Source: Erinaceus europaeus
Taxonomy: Eukaryota > Chordata > Mammalia > Eulipotyphla > Erinaceidae
Length of the DNA: 64,000 nucleotides
Assembly (NCBI RefSeq): GCF_950295315.1
Contig: NC_080170.1
Coordinates: forward strand, 93,480,054 to 93,544,053
Direction of reading: 5' to 3'
The position numbers were made by a program, and so were the translations under genes. Numbering within the stretch: position 1 is the stretch's first letter; each line of letters opens with the position of its first letter. Shown here in pieces: positions 1 to 11,934 of the stretch. The notes under the pieces are model-generated. The model did not search any database. It worked only from the letters and a program-made list of their open reading frames with translations, and was not told the DNA's origin.

Positions 1-74
1 ACGCTGGTTCTTGAGCTTTGCACCACCTGTGTTTAACCCGCTGTGTTTAACTTGCTGGCTACCGCCCTACTCCC
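1..74 (-). mobile_element. SINE-I head, cut by the window edge
   Basis: Reverse of the SINE-I tRNA-like head (TTGAGCTTTGCACCACC; TAACCCGCTG). A GTGTTTAACCCGCT unit is duplicated inside. Confidence 0.75.
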
Positions 75-87
75 TTCTCTCTCATTT

Positions 88-242
88 TTAAAAAAGATTT
101 TATTTATTTTATTAATGAGAAATATAGGAGGAGAGAGAGAGAAAGAACCAGACATCACTCTGGTACATGTGCTACCAAGGATTGAACTCAGGACCTCATG
201 CTTGAGAGTCTAGTGCTTTATCCAATGTGACATCTCCTGGAA
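88..242 (-). mobile_element. SINE-III copy
   Basis: Type III in reverse: GACATCACTCTGGTACATGT, GGATTGAACTCAGGACCTC (box B region), CATGCTTGAGAGTC, with the A-rich end at the left. Confidence 0.85.
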
Positions 243-244
243 CA

Positions 245-590
245 CTCCTTTCCTCCTTTTCTCTCTCCAGGTCCTTTGGTTGGAGTTCAGAGCCCTCTGG
301 TCATATTCCCATATCATTTCTCCCCCCAGTGGGAGTATGGGCCAAAATTCTTTCTGGGGTGCAGAAGGTGGGATTTCTGACTCTGTAATTGCTCTTCCGA
401 TGGACATGGGCATCAGAAAGTGAACGCATATGCCCAGCCTGTCCCTAACTTTCCCTAGTGGGGTAGGGCTCTGAAGAGGTGAGGCTGTGGGACACATTGG
501 TGAGGTCGTCTGCCCAAGGAAGTCAGGATGAAATCATGGTATCTGCAACTCGGCAGCTAAAAGGCAGTAAGATATTAAGCAGGACATTGC
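245..590 (-). mobile_element. Type-C L1 3'-UTR-like element
   Basis: Reverse match to the 51780 copy: GTGCAGAAGGTGGGATTTCTG, TTTCCCTAGTGGGGTAGGGC, GGACACATTGGTGAGGTC. Confidence 0.65.
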
Positions 591-1671
591 TTTTCTTATA
601 TCCACACTGTCACGAGCCATGGTTTATCATAGCAGAGCTGTAGGGTGCTGTGGGGTTCTGGTCCCAGCACACTGTGCCTTCCAGTAAAGTTACCACTCAT
701 TTCTTGTGAGCTGTGATGATTTAAGCCTTGATGCTTGGGATTGTTTTCCAATCAACATCTAGAGCAGATCGTCTTGGATGCCTCCCTGGATACCACACGT
801 TGTAAAATATGAGGATCAGAGTTATTTATTACCAGCACTTGCCTCTCTAGGCAGCAGACCAATTTCCTTTTCTCCAGATGGCTCTCACAGGCCAGCCATA
901 GAAGAGGCTGCTGGCCATCTGCTTTCTGTTGCCTTTTCAAGCTGGCTAGCCACTCAGCAAGGCTGGCAAAGCCCGGCACACCAGCTGCAGGTCTAGTCTG
1001 TCCTGCTGGTCTTGTACCTTCCCACAGTGGGTATGACAGGGCAGGGGCCATGATGAAACCAGTGTTTGACACTTGGGAGGGAGGAAAGCTTCCTTCCAAA
1101 CCTATGCCAGTCAGTTTCCCTGATGATAAACATTAAAAAAAAATAAGTTAAAAAAAAATCCCTGTCCTGGGATGGCCTCTGATAGTGTGTTTCTACCGTT
1201 GGGTAGAGAAAAACATCTATGATCAACTAACAGGTTAGAAAGTAAAATGATTCTATGATTCTGAGTCTTGTATAAGTAAAACAATTCAATTAATTGTAAT
1301 TTCTACCTTACTCTCTTACTTAGTTTTCTTTCTATTTTATCCAATTAGGTAAATTGACTTGCAGTGGTAAAAAAAAGAAAAAAAAGAAAAAAAAGTCATT
1401 CATTGCAGAAAACCTATAAAGTGCACTTGGAGATATTAAAAATCACCTGTAATTCCATGAACAGTAGAGCAAAAGCTATTATACTTTTTGTTGCATGTCC
1501 ATTGGGCTTTTCTCCTCTAGTAAATTGAACTCAAATTCTATGTACAATTTTCCAATTTTGGCTTTATGGCTTAATGCTACAATATGAAAATATTAAGTTT
1601 TAATAAATACAAATAATAAATCCTCATAAAAATATTGCTGGTCACTAATATCACAATACATGGATGGGGGC
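591..1671. other. Unrecognised unique DNA
   Basis: No gene, splice-supported exon or repeat was recognised. Short frames here show no family resemblance. Confidence 0.5.
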
Positions 1672-1694
1672 TCACACACACACACACACACACA
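1672..1694. repeat. (CA)n microsatellite
   Basis: About 11 CA units next to a SINE-II tail. Confidence 0.9.
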
Positions 1695-1702
1695 AACATA
1701 CA

Positions 1703-1826
1703 CTTTTTTTTTTCCCCTCAGAGTACTACTCAGTGCTGGTTTATGGTGGTACCAGGGATTCAACTTAGAACCTCTGTGACTAACCATGAAAGTCTGCTGT
1801 GCCATTGATAGTGCTATATTCCCAAC
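1703..1826 (-). mobile_element. SINE-II copy
   Basis: CTACTCAGTGCTGGTTTATGG, CCAGGGATTCAACTT, and a degraded tRNA-like head at the right. Confidence 0.8.
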
Positions 1827-1845
1827 TTTCCATATTATAATGCCT

Positions 1846-2047
1846 TTTAATTTTTTAATGTTTATTATTTATTGGATAGAGACAGCCACAAATTGAGAGG
1901 GGAGGGGGAGATAGGGAGAAAGACACTGGCAGCCCTGCTTTATCATTTACAAAGCTTTCCCCCTGCAGGTGGGGACCAGGGGCTCGAACTTGGATCCTTG
2001 AGTACTGTAAAATGTGTGCTCAACCAGGTGTGCCACAACCTGACCTC
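1846..2047 (-). mobile_element. SINE-Ib copy (older SINE-I type)
   Basis: TTTATTGGATAGAGACAG tail, CTTTCCCCCTGCAGGTGGGG, GGGCTCGAACTTGG (box B), CTCAACCAGGTGTGCCAC (box A). Confidence 0.88.
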
Positions 2048-2299
2048 TCCATATTATAATATCTTAATTCAACTATGCACTACCTAATTTTTGGCCAATA
2101 AGATGTATTATACAATTCGATAATGCACATTTTTGTGCACAGAACTTATTTTCGTATTTTAGTCTTTGTTCTTGGGATTATTTAATTATGATACAAGGAA
2201 AAGTTACTCTACTCTTAGATTTCTTGGAAAATGTATATCAGAAGTGCTGGTATCCAGATTACTTCATCAACAGATATTTTCTTTTTTCTTTTATTTTTT

Positions 2300-2513
2300 T
2301 TCTGATTTTTTTATTGGGGGATTAATGTTTTACATTCAACATTAAGTACAATAGTTTGTACATGCATAACGTTCCCCAATTTCCCATATAACAATACAAC
2401 CCCCACTAGGCCCTCTGAATCCTTCTTGGACCTGTATTCTCCCCACCCACCCACCCCAGAGTCTTTTACTTTGGTGTGTTATGCCAATTCCATTTCAGGT
2501 TCTACTTCTGATC
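2300..2513 (-). mobile_element. Young L1 3' UTR end
   Basis: Reverse complement of the L1 #2 3' UTR: TTATTGGGGGATTAATGTTTT, ACATGCATAACGTTCCCC and CCCCACCCACCCACCCC. The flanks share ACAGATATTTTCTTT, a likely target-site duplication. Confidence 0.8.
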
Positions 2514-3137
2514 GACAGATATTTTCTTTCTTTTTTGAAAATTTAGTTTATGTGACATATTTCCTCCTGTCAAAATCTTAAGTATTAAAGTATAGATATG
2601 CAGATATGCACTAAACTTGCTCCCCTGTCCCAGAACTTCATTTTACCAAGTTCCAAACTTTGGATTTGGGAGTAAAATCTCAGTACTGATTCAAATGTAT
2701 GAATGTAATATGAGTCACTATTTCTGAAAGGAGTGGGCCATGCTTATAGTCCCAGTGTAGTGCCCCTCACTACACAGTGCTTTCTCATGGGCTTCCCTCC
2801 ATTAGCTGACTCTGGCATTCATTGACAATGCTGGGCTTTGAATGGCTCCTTCCCCAGGCCAGGTGTCCCCACCTACAGAGAACAGCATGCATATTCTGAA
2901 TAGCGGGGATGCACTGAGTGCCAAGTTGGGCATGGTGGTTTGCTGTCAGAAGAGGATCATCAGGAAAACTGGTTAGAAGACCACCCTGCTTTAGGAACCC
3001 TAGGGTGAGAGACCAGCACACCTGACTTCCTCTGGATTGAGTCCATTGCCTGAAGTTCCCATTGGTTGTCAAGGTATAATCTTCTTATCTTACAGATAGT
3101 ATGTCAATACTATCTGTTATAGTCCTTTTTTTTTTCT
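2514..3137. other. Unrecognised unique DNA
   Basis: Nothing supported as a gene or repeat. Confidence 0.45.
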
Positions 3138-3212
3138 TTTTAAAATCTTTATTTATTGGATATACACAACCAGAAATCAAGGGGGAAGAGGGAGATAGGG
3201 AGAGAGATAAAC
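3138..3212 (-). mobile_element. SINE-Ib 3' fragment
   Basis: Only the tail half is present (TTTATTTATTGGATATACAC, GGGGGAAGAGGGAGATAGGG). Confidence 0.6.
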
Positions 3213-3292
3213 ATTTTTTTAAAAATCCAAATTAAAAAGTAGATAAGTGGCTGAGATACCCTGGAAACTAAGATAGAAAACGAATAGTATAT

Positions 3293-3385
3293 GGTCTGGG
3301 AGGTGGTGCAGTGGCTAAAGCATTGGATTCTCAAGCATGAGGTCCCGAGTTCAATCCTGGCAGCATATGTACCAGAGTGATATAT
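3293..3385 (+). mobile_element. SINE-III copy, 3'-shortened
   Basis: GGTCTGGGAGGTGGTGCAGTG, GGTCCCGAGTTCAATCC, GTACCAGAGTGAT. Confidence 0.85.
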
Positions 3386-3454
3386 TTGTCAACCAAATTA
3401 TATGCATTAAACACATAAAGAATTACAGCTTTTGGAGGAGAAAGGAGCTACAGG

Positions 3455-3572
3455 GGAAGGGAGGTCAGTTGTAGAGTGCAGGATTTACATACAAGAGACA
3501 CTGAGTTTGATTCCCAGCATTGCATATGGCAAAGCATATGCTCTCTAAATACATAAATAAGTCTTTAAAAAA
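3455..3572 (+). mobile_element. SINE-IV (another tRNA-like SINE)
   Basis: AGTTGTAGAGTGCAGGATTT head and GAGTTTGATTCCCAGC box B, then an A-rich TACATAAATAAG tail. A reverse copy of similar type lies at 56800-56923. Confidence 0.55.
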
Positions 3573-4189
3573 GGGAGAAAGATAGAAGGAAATAAGTATA
3601 CAGATAAAAAATAAGGCAGAACATTCATATTGGTCAATAATATAGACAAAATTATCTATGAAGTTTGATAGACACATCCTTCTTTAATAGATGTATCCTT
3701 CACCTTTCCCTCAGATCAGAAAGATCTGGAAAACAAGAGAGGTGTTGATAGCACTCAACAGACTACAACAGTATTTGACAACAGGGAATACAAATAAATG
3801 GTTGTAATTATCTCAGTGAAGCAGAGCAATTTGAAACAATTGCACTTGAAATGGGGAAACTAATAAGAAGCAAATGGGTACTTTATGTCAAAATTCAATG
3901 ATCTTAGCAGCAATGGGAGACACTAGGTATGTCTGGAAGCAAAGTTGAAGGTACCACTGGAAATCAGGTTGATTGAAATTGTGATCAAAAGATACTTAAA
4001 ACCTTATAATATATCTTCATCTGAAGCAGTCAGGCAGTTTTCCCTTCCTTTCTTCAGGGAAGTTAATTTACAGTTTACAGAGTAGAGGGCCAAACCACAG
4101 TTAGTTGGAGTTGGAAGAAGCTATTTAAATCTTCTGCTAGAAATACGGCACTTTCAGACCAACTCACTTGTGTTGTCTGTGTATTTGTT
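3573..4189. other. Unrecognised unique DNA
   Basis: No supported feature. Confidence 0.45.
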
Positions 4190-4308
4190 TACCATACACT
4201 GTTCAGTTCTGACTTTCAGGGCTGTGATTGAACCTGACATCCTGGAGCCTCAGAGTCTTAAACATGGAAGTCTTCTGCATCAACACTGTGCTATCTTTCT
4301 AGTCCCAA
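4190..4308 (-). mobile_element. SINE-II copy, diverged
   Basis: CACTGTTCAGTTCTGAC, GTGATTGAACCTGACATCC, GAGCCTCAGAGTC. Confidence 0.65.
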
Positions 4309-4795
4309 CAACTTACTCTTTTATATGTAGATACACAGATCACCTGTAATCAGTTTTCAGAGGTATGTGTGGATTGTTATTTAGATGTCAAAGAACAGTC
4401 AGAAACTCAGAAGAGATGTCATTTCTGCTGAACTTGGAGCTGTGCATGTGACTGCCCCTGCAGGGAACTACCAGTTTCATCGTCAGTGAACATTTTGGTT
4501 GATGAATTAAAGTCTGGATACAATCTTTAGAAAGCATCTCTAGGAGAAAGAGAGAGAAAGAGATAGAGAGATATGCTTAGAGAAGTACTTTTCTTATCAG
4601 TAGCTTTGGATCTTCCCATTAATCAAGCCATGATGATATTGTGCATTATCTTTAAGACTATAAGTTGAAAGTACTCCTGAAGGATGATTGAACTGTTCAA
4701 ACTTCTCTCTCTTAGTCTCCAATGGAAAATTTAAAAAGACAAGTGTTTTTGTCACAGAGTAAGACAACAACAATCCTGTCTCCTTTTTTTGCATT
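4309..4795. other. Unrecognised unique DNA
   Basis: No supported feature apart from a short GA-rich run near 4545. Confidence 0.45.
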
Positions 4796-4898
4796 TTAAA
4801 AGATTTATTGTTTTATTGATAGAGACAGAGAAAGACCACAATACTGAAGCTTGAAAGCTTCCTTCAATGTGGTGGGGTCTGGGCTTGACCTAGATATA
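4796..4898 (-). mobile_element. SINE-Ib-like fragment at the L1 #1 edge
   Basis: A TTTATTGATAGAGACAGAG tail and GAAGCTTGAAAGCTTCC followed by GGGGTCTGGGCTTGACC; cut by L1 #1. Confidence 0.5.
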
Positions 4899-5663
4899 GC
4901 CCACAAAAAAGGGCAGGGACAGCTATTCTCATATCTGACATAATAGACTTTAAAATAAATAAAATTAAAAAAAGATAGGGATGGACAATACTTAATGCTC
5001 ATGGGATCAGTCAACCAAGAGGATTTAACAATTATTAACATCTATGCACCCAATGAGAAGCCATCTAAATACACCAAACATCTACTGAAAGAGCTACAGA
5101 AATATATTAGCACAATAATAGTAGTGGACTTCAACACCCCACTCTCTCAACTTGACAGATCATCATCCAGGCAGAAAATCAATAAAGAAATGAGGGAACT
5201 AAATGAGCAGAGAGATAAACTAGAACTATTGGACATTTTCAGAGTCATTCACCCAAAGAAACTGGAATACACATTCTACTCAAGTCCACATGGGTCATTC
5301 TAAAGGATAGACCATATGTTAGGCCACAAAGACAGCATCAACAAATTCAAGAGCATTGAAATCCCAAGCATCTTCTCAGACCACAGTAGAATTAAACTAA
5401 CACATAACAATCAACAAAAGATTAGTAATAGTCCCAAAATGTGGAAGCTCAACAGTACACTACTTAACAGCTACTGGGTCCAAGAGGAAATAAAGGAAGA
5501 AATCAACATGTTTTGAGAGTTCAATGAAAATGAAGACACAAGCTATCAAAATATTTGGGACACAGCTAAAGTAGTATTGAGAGGGAAGTTCATAGCTATA
5601 CAAGCACACATTAGGAAACAAGAAAAAGCACAAATAAACAACCTGATTCCACACCTTAAGGTG

Positions 5664-5966
5664 AAGAAGAAGAAGGAGAAGAAGAAGGAGAAGAAGAAGA
5701 AGAAGAAGAAGAAGAAGAAGAAGAAGAAGAAGAAGAAGAAGAAGAAGAAGAAGAAGAAGAAGAAGAAGAAGAAGAAGAAGAAGAAGAAGGAGGAGGAGGA
5801 GGAGGAGGAGGAAGTGGAGGAGGAGGAGGAGGAGGAGAAGGAGAAGGAGAAGGAGAAGGAGAAGGAGAAGGAGAAGGAGGAGAAGGAGAAGGAGAAGAAG
5901 AAGAAGAAGAAGAAGAAGAAGAAGAAGAAGAAGAAGAAGAAGAAGAAGAAGAAGAAGAGAAGAAGA
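5664..5966 (+). repeat. (GAA)n/(GGA)n microsatellite inside L1 #1
   Basis: About 300 bp of purine-only triplets: imperfect GAA/GGA at both ends and in the centre (5788-5900), with a long pure GAA tract at about 5691-5787. It replaces roughly 40 bp present in L1 #2 between the HLK codons and the AACCCTAAAG segment. Open frames across it are low-complexity artefacts. Confidence 0.95.
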
Positions 5967-6007
5967 AAGGAACCCTAAAGCAATCAGATGGACAGAAATC
6001 ACCAAAG

Positions 6008-6304
6008 CGGGAGTCCGGCTGTAGCGCAGCGGGTTAAGCACAGGTGGCGCAAAGTACAAGGACCGGCATAAGGATCCCGGTTCGAACCCCGGCTCCCCAC
6101 ATGCAGGGCAGTCGCTTCACAGGTGGTGAAGCAGGTCTGCAGGTGTCTATCTTTCTCTCCTCCTCTCTGTCTTCCCCTCCTCTCTCCATTTCTCTCTGTC
6201 CTATCCAACAACAACAACAACAACAATAATAACTACAACAATAAAACAAGGGCAACAAAAGGGAATAAATAAATTAAATAAATATTAAAAAAATTTAAAA
6301 AAAA
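6008..6304 (+). mobile_element. SINE-I (tRNA-derived), full-length, in L1 #1
   Basis: The tRNA-like head has a box A-like part (TAGCGCAGCGGGTTAAG) and box B (GGTTCGAACCCC). A CT-rich middle and an (ACAAC)n/AATAAA A-rich tail follow. It is flanked by the exact 14-bp duplication AGAAATCACCAAAG (5994-6007, 6305-6318), so insertion was by L1-type target-primed reverse transcription. This is the youngest SINE type in the window. Confidence 0.93.
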
Positions 6305-6781
6305 AGAAATCACCAAAGTGAGGGCAGAAATATGTAACACTGAAAATAAGAATACCATACAAAAGATCAGCGAAAGTAATTCTTGGTTCTTCAAAAGAGT
6401 AAACAATATCAAAAAATCTTTAGCCAGCATCTCAAAACAAAAAAGGGAGAAGACCCAAATAAATCGGATAGTAAATGAAAGAGGAGATATCACAACAGAC
6501 ACCGCAGAAATTCAACATACCATGCGAGGCTTCTATGAACAACCATATGCCACCAAGCTAGTGAACCTGGAAGAAATGAATGATTTTTCTAGATACCTAC
6601 CAACTTCCAAAACTAAGTAAAGAGGAAGTAGGTAACATGAACAGTCCCATCACAGCTAATGAAATTGAAACAGTTATCAAAAACCTTCCCAAGAATAAAA
6701 GTCCTGGACCAGATGGTTTTACAAATGAATTATACAAAACCTTCAATGAAGAACTAATACCTCTACTTTTAAAAGTCTTAC

Positions 6782-7056
<275 letters not shown>

Positions 7057-7178
7057 TAGTAATATATTAAAAAGATTGTTCATCATGACCAAATGAGGTT
7101 TATCCTAGGCATGCCTGGTTGGTTTAATATACATAAATCAATCAACATGATCCAATACATCAATAAAAGTAAGACCAA

Positions 7179-7443
7179 GGGAGTTGGGTAGTAGTGCAGC
7201 GGGTTAAGCGCAGGTGGCACAAAGCGCAAGGATCACATAAGGATCCCGGTTCGAGCCCCAGGCTCCCCACCTGCAGGAGAGTCGCTTCACAAGTGGTGAA
7301 GCAGGGCTGCAGGTATCTTTCTCTCTCCCTCTCTGTCTTCCCCTCCCCTCTCCATTTCTCTCTGTACTATCCAACAACAGCAACATCAATCATAACTACA
7401 ACAATAAAACAAGGGCAACAAAAGGGAATAAATAATAAATAAA
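7179..7443 (+). mobile_element. SINE-I in L1 #1
   Basis: Same family as the copy at 6008. The flanks AAAAGTAAGACCAA (7165-7178) and AAAAGCAGGACCAA (7444-7457) are a slightly diverged duplication of L1 sequence still intact in L1 #2. Confidence 0.92.
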
Positions 7444-9652
7444 AAAAGCAGGACCAAATACCACATGGTTGTATCAATAGATGCAGAGAAAGCCTTTGAC
7501 AAAATCCAACATCTCTTTATGATCAAAATACTAGAAAAAATGGGAATAGATGGAAAATTACTCAAGATAGTGGCAAACCTACAGCCAGCATCATACTCAA
7601 TGGAGAAAAACTGGAAGCATTTCCCCTCAGATCAGGTACTAGACAGGGATGTCCACTATCACCATTACTATTCAACACAGTGTTGGAAGTTCTTGCCATA
7701 GCAATCAGGCAGCAGCAAAGAATTAAAGGCATACAGGTTGGAAGAGAAGAAGTCAAACTCTCCTTATTTGCAGATGACATGATAGTGTACATAGAAAAAC
7801 CTAAGGAATCCAGCAAGAAGATTTTGGATATCATCAGGCAATACAGTAAGGTGTCAGGCTAAAACATTAACATTCAAAAGTCAGTGGCATTCCTCTATGC
7901 AAACACTAAGAAGATGAAACCCAGAAATAAATTCCTTTTATGATAGCAACAAAAGCAATAAAATATCCAGGAATAAACCTAACCAAAGAAGTGAAAGACT
8001 TGTATGCTGAAAGTTATTTCAAGGAAATAGAAAAAGTCACAATGAAGTGGAAAGCTATTCCATGTTCATGGGTTGGCAGAATTAACATCATCAAAATGAA
8101 TATACTACTCAGAGCCATCTACAAATTTAATGCTATTCCTCCCAAGAACATTTTTTAGGAGAATAGAAAAAATGCTACAAATGTTTATCTGGAATCAGAA
8201 AAGACCTAGAATTGCCAAGACAATCTTGAGAAGAAAGAACAGAACTGGAGGCATCACACTCCCAGATCTCAAATTGTATTATAGGGCCATTGTCATCAAA
8301 TCTGCTGGAACATGAATAGACACACTGACCAGTGGAATAGAATTGAGAATCCAGAAGTAAGTCCCCACACCTATGGACATCTAACCTTTGACAAAGGTGC
8401 TCAGAATATTAAATGGGGAAACCAGAGTCTCTTCAACAAATGGTGTTGGAGAAAATGGGTTGAAACATGCAGAAGAATGAAATTGAACCACAATATTTCA
8501 CCAATTACAAAAGTAAATTTCAAGTGGATCAAGGACTTGGATGTTAGACCAGTAACTATCAGATACTTAGAGGAAAATACTGGCAGAACTCTTTTCCACA
8601 TCAATTTTAAAGACATCTTCAATGAAACGAATCCAATTACAAAGAAAACTAAGGCAAGCATAAACCTATGGGACTACATCAAATGAAAAAGCTTCTGCAC
8701 AGCAAAAGAAACCACTATCCAAACCAAGAGACCACTCACAGAATGGGAGATCTTTACATGCCATACGTCAGAGAAGAGGCTAATAACCAGAATATATAAG
8801 GAACTTGCAAATCTCAACAAGACAACAAATAACCCCATCCAAAAATGGGGGGAGGACTTGGACAGAATATTCACCACAGAAGAGATCCAAAAGGCCAAGA
8901 AACACATGAAAAAATGCTCCAAGTCTCTGATTGTCAGAGAAATGCAAATCAAGACAACAATGCGATATCACTTCACTCCTGTGAGAATGTCATACATAAG
9001 AAAAGGTAACAGCAGCAAATGCTGGAGAGGGTGTGGGGTCAAAGGAACCCTCCTGCACTGCTGGTGGGAATGTCAGTTGGTCCAACCTCTGTGGAGAACA
9101 GTCTGGAGAACTCTCAGAAGGCTAGAAATGGACCTACCCTATGACCCTGCAATTCCCCTCCTGGGGATATATCCTAAGGAACCCAACACATCCATCCAAA
9201 AAGATCTGTGTACACATATGTTCTTGGCAGCACAATTTGTAATAGCCAAAACCTGGAAGCAACCCAGGTGTCCAACAACAGATGAGTGGCTGAGCAAGTT
9301 GTGGTGTATATACACAATGGAATACTACTCAGCTGTAAAAAATGGTGACTTCACCGTTTTCAGCCGATCTTGGATGGACCTTGAAAAAATAATGTTGAGT
9401 GAAATAAGTCAGAAACAGAAGGATGAATACGGGATGATCTCAGTCTCAGGCTGAAGTTGAAAAACAAGATTAGAAAAGAAAACACAAGTCGAACCTGAAA
9501 TGGAATTGGAGTATTACACCAAAGTAAAAGACTCTGGGGTGGGTGGGTGGGGAGAATACAGGTCCATGAAAAATGATGAATGAAATAGTGGGGGTTGTAT
9601 TGTTAAATGGGAATCTGGGGAATGTTATGCATGTAAAAAAAAAAAAAGAAGT

Positions 9653-10117
9653 AGAAACGCAAAGCAGAAATTGACTGAGTTTGGAGTATGGCACCAAAGT
9701 AAGAAAGCAGTACACTAGAGTTTGCAGTGAATACCTCCCTAATACTTCCTCTCCACTTTTCCAAGCTTTGGGTCCATGATTGCTCAACAATTTGTTTGGC
9801 TTTGTATGTTAACTCTCTTTTCAGTCACCAGGTTCCAGGTGTCATCAGGATGCCGGCCAGACTTCCCTGGATTGAAGACCCCACCAATATGTCCTGGAGC
9901 TCAGCTTCCCCAGAGACCCACCCTACTAGGGAAAGAGAGAGGCAGACTGGGAGTATGGACCGACCAGTCAACGCCCATGTTCAGCGGGGAAGCAATTACA
10001 GAAGCCAGACCTTCTACCTTCTGCAACCCACAATGACCCTGGGTCCATGCTCCCAGAGGGATAGAGAATGGGAAAGCTATCGAGGGAGGGGGTGGGATAA
10101 AAAAAAAAAAAAAAAAA
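9653..10117 (+). mobile_element. L1 3'-UTR-like element (type C), A-tailed
   Basis: It opens with sequence like the L1 3' UTR (GGAGTATGGCACCAAAGTAAG). A conserved block follows that recurs at 245, 16455, 17338 (minus), 23365, 41195, 51780 (minus) and 58688, and it ends in an 18-A run. I infer that it is the long 3' UTR of another L1 subfamily. Confidence 0.65.
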
Positions 10118-10938
10118 GAAGAAGAGATCCAAAAGGCTGAGAAAAACATGAAAAAATGCTCCAAGTTTTTGAGTGTCAGAGAAATGCTAATAAAGACAAC
10201 AGTGAGATACCACTCCACTTCTGTGAGAATGTCATACATCAGAAAAGGTACCAGCAATAAATGTTGGAGAGGTTGTGGATTCAAACGAACCCTCCTGCAC
10301 TGCAGGCGGGAATGTAAGTTGGTGCAACCTCTGTGGAGAACAGTCTGGAGAACTCTCGGAAGGCTAGAAATGGAGCTACCCTATGATCCTACAATTCCTC
10401 TCCTGGGGTTGTATACTAAGGAACCCAACACATCCATCCAAAAAGATTTGTGTACACCTATGTTCATAGTAGCACAATTTGTAATAGCCCAAACCTGGAA
10501 GCAACCCAGATGTCCAACAACTGATGAGTGGCTGAGCAATTTGTGGTATATAGACACAATGGGGTACTACTCAGCTGCTGGTGACTTCACTATTTTCAGG
10601 CCATCTTGAATGGAGTTTGAAAAAAATCATGTTAAATGAAATAAGTCAGAAACACAGGATGAATATGGGATGATCCTACTCACAGGCAGAAGTTGAAAAC
10701 AAGATCAGAAGAGGAAATACAAGTAGAACCTGTAATGTAGTTGGTTTATGGAATCAAAGTAAATGACTCTGGGGTGGGTGTCTGGGGAGAGTATGGGTCT
10801 TAGAAAAGGATAACAGAGGACCTAGTGGGGGTTCTATTATTATGTGGAAAACTGAGAAATATTATGCATGTACAAACTATTGTATTCACTGTCAACTGCA
10901 AAACACTAATCCCCCAGTAAAGAAATTTTAAAAAAAAG
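10118..10938 (+). mobile_element. L1 #3, 5'-truncated 3' end of ORF2 plus 3' UTR
   Basis: It starts at the AGAAGAGATCC position of ORF2. It carries the C-terminal Cys/His region (CWRGCG; LLHCRREC) and the tail of ORF2, and ends in a complete 3' UTR with AGTAAAG and A-rich tail. It is more diverged than L1 #1. Confidence 0.9.
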
Positions 10939-10984
10939 AAAAAAATTTTAAAAAATGAAGATAATAAAAAAAATTTTTTTAAAA

Positions 10985-11066
10985 AGAACTTTGGTCATAG
11001 ATATGGTGTAAAACTACAGTCCTGTAATCTTGTAAACCATTATCAAAATGCTAATAAAAGAAAAAA
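10985..11066 (+). mobile_element. Old L1-type 3' tail fragment
   Basis: CAGTCCTGTAATCTTGTAAACC, followed by TAATAAAAG, resembles the segment at 12660-12755. Both look like ends of an old A-tailed retroposon. Confidence 0.4.
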
Positions 11067-11070
11067 GAAG

Positions 11071-11183
11071 GGCGGGGGAGATAGCATAATGGTTATGCAA
11101 ACAACCTCTCATGCCTGAGGCCCCAAAGTTCCAGGTTCAGTCCCCCCGCACCACCATAAGCCAGTGCTGAGCAATGCTCTGGT

Positions 11184-11232
<49 letters not shown>

Positions 11233-11280
11233 CTCTCTCTTTGCATCTCTCTAAAAACTAAAATAAAATTAAAAAAAGAA
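11071..11280 (+). mobile_element. SINE-II copy with (CT)n tail
   Basis: GGGGGAGATAGCATAATGG, CCAGGTTCAGTCCCCC, GAGCAATGCTCTGG, then about 45 bp of CT dinucleotides (11187-11229) and an A-rich end. Confidence 0.85.
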
Positions 11281-11317
11281 AGAAAAAAGAAGACAGAGGA
11301 AATATTTTTCAAAGATA

Positions 11318-11372
11318 TTCTTATGTCTGAGGCTCCAAAATCCCAGGCTCAATAATAAAAAAAAAACCAACA
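11318..11372 (+). mobile_element. SINE-II fragment
   Basis: TTCTTATGTCTGAGGCTCC, CCCAGGCTCAAT, then an A-run. It lacks the head and most of the 3' part. Confidence 0.55.
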
Positions 11373-11384
11373 ACACTATGGTGG

Positions 11385-11600
11385 AGACTGTGTAGTGGAG
11401 CATCTGGTAGAATATACACATTACCTGAGTTCAAGGCTCTCGTTTCCACTGGTGTGTATGTGTGTGTGTGTGTGTGTATGTTTGTGTGTGTGTTTGTGAT
11501 TCCTGAGCAGCAGAGAAGTGCTGCCTGTATCTCTCTTTCTCTTCCTCTCACTCACAGTCTTTGTTTCTCTCTGCCTCTATCTGAATAAAGCAAAAACAAT
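11385..11600 (+). mobile_element. SINE-Ib-like copy carrying a (GT)n run
   Basis: GGTAGAATATACACATTACC, GAGTTCAAGGCTCTC, a GT repeat at 11453-11497, CT-rich middle and AATAAAGC end. Confidence 0.55.
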
Positions 11601-11934
11601 GAAAGAAAAAAGAAGGAAAGAGAAAAAGGATGTGGGGGGGGGAGGGAAGAAAGAGCAAAGATGTAAAGCCAGAAAATGAGAAGCAGAGAGAGAAAAAGAG
11701 AGATAAAGAGAGGAAAGAACAAAGAGAGAAAGACTACCTGGAGCAGTGGAGTGGCGGAGTCATTGTGCAGGCACCTAGTCCCTTGGTTACCCTGGTGGGG
11801 AAAAAAAATGCTGTCAAATTGACTCCAATCACAGGGAAGACTCAAGAATTTCAAGGTGTAGAGAGACTGATCAAAGATCACCTGGAGTTTTCTCCAAAAT
11901 TAAAATACTGTACTAGAAAGAAAATGCGCTCTGG

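Noticed and set aside
5664..5966. CRISPR-like or other phage-type repeat array
   Set aside because: The sequence is mammalian and the repeat is a contiguous triplet microsatellite without spacers.
5460..6059. Long poly-Leu (minus) and poly-Lys/Glu (plus) reading frames
   Set aside because: They are translations of the GAA/GGA array; the same happens at 20790-21297 and 25345-25624.
6008..6090. tRNA gene suggested by A- and B-box-like sequence
   Set aside because: It is the head of a SINE with CT-rich body, A-tail and target-site duplication; a tRNA fold with an acceptor stem is not evident.
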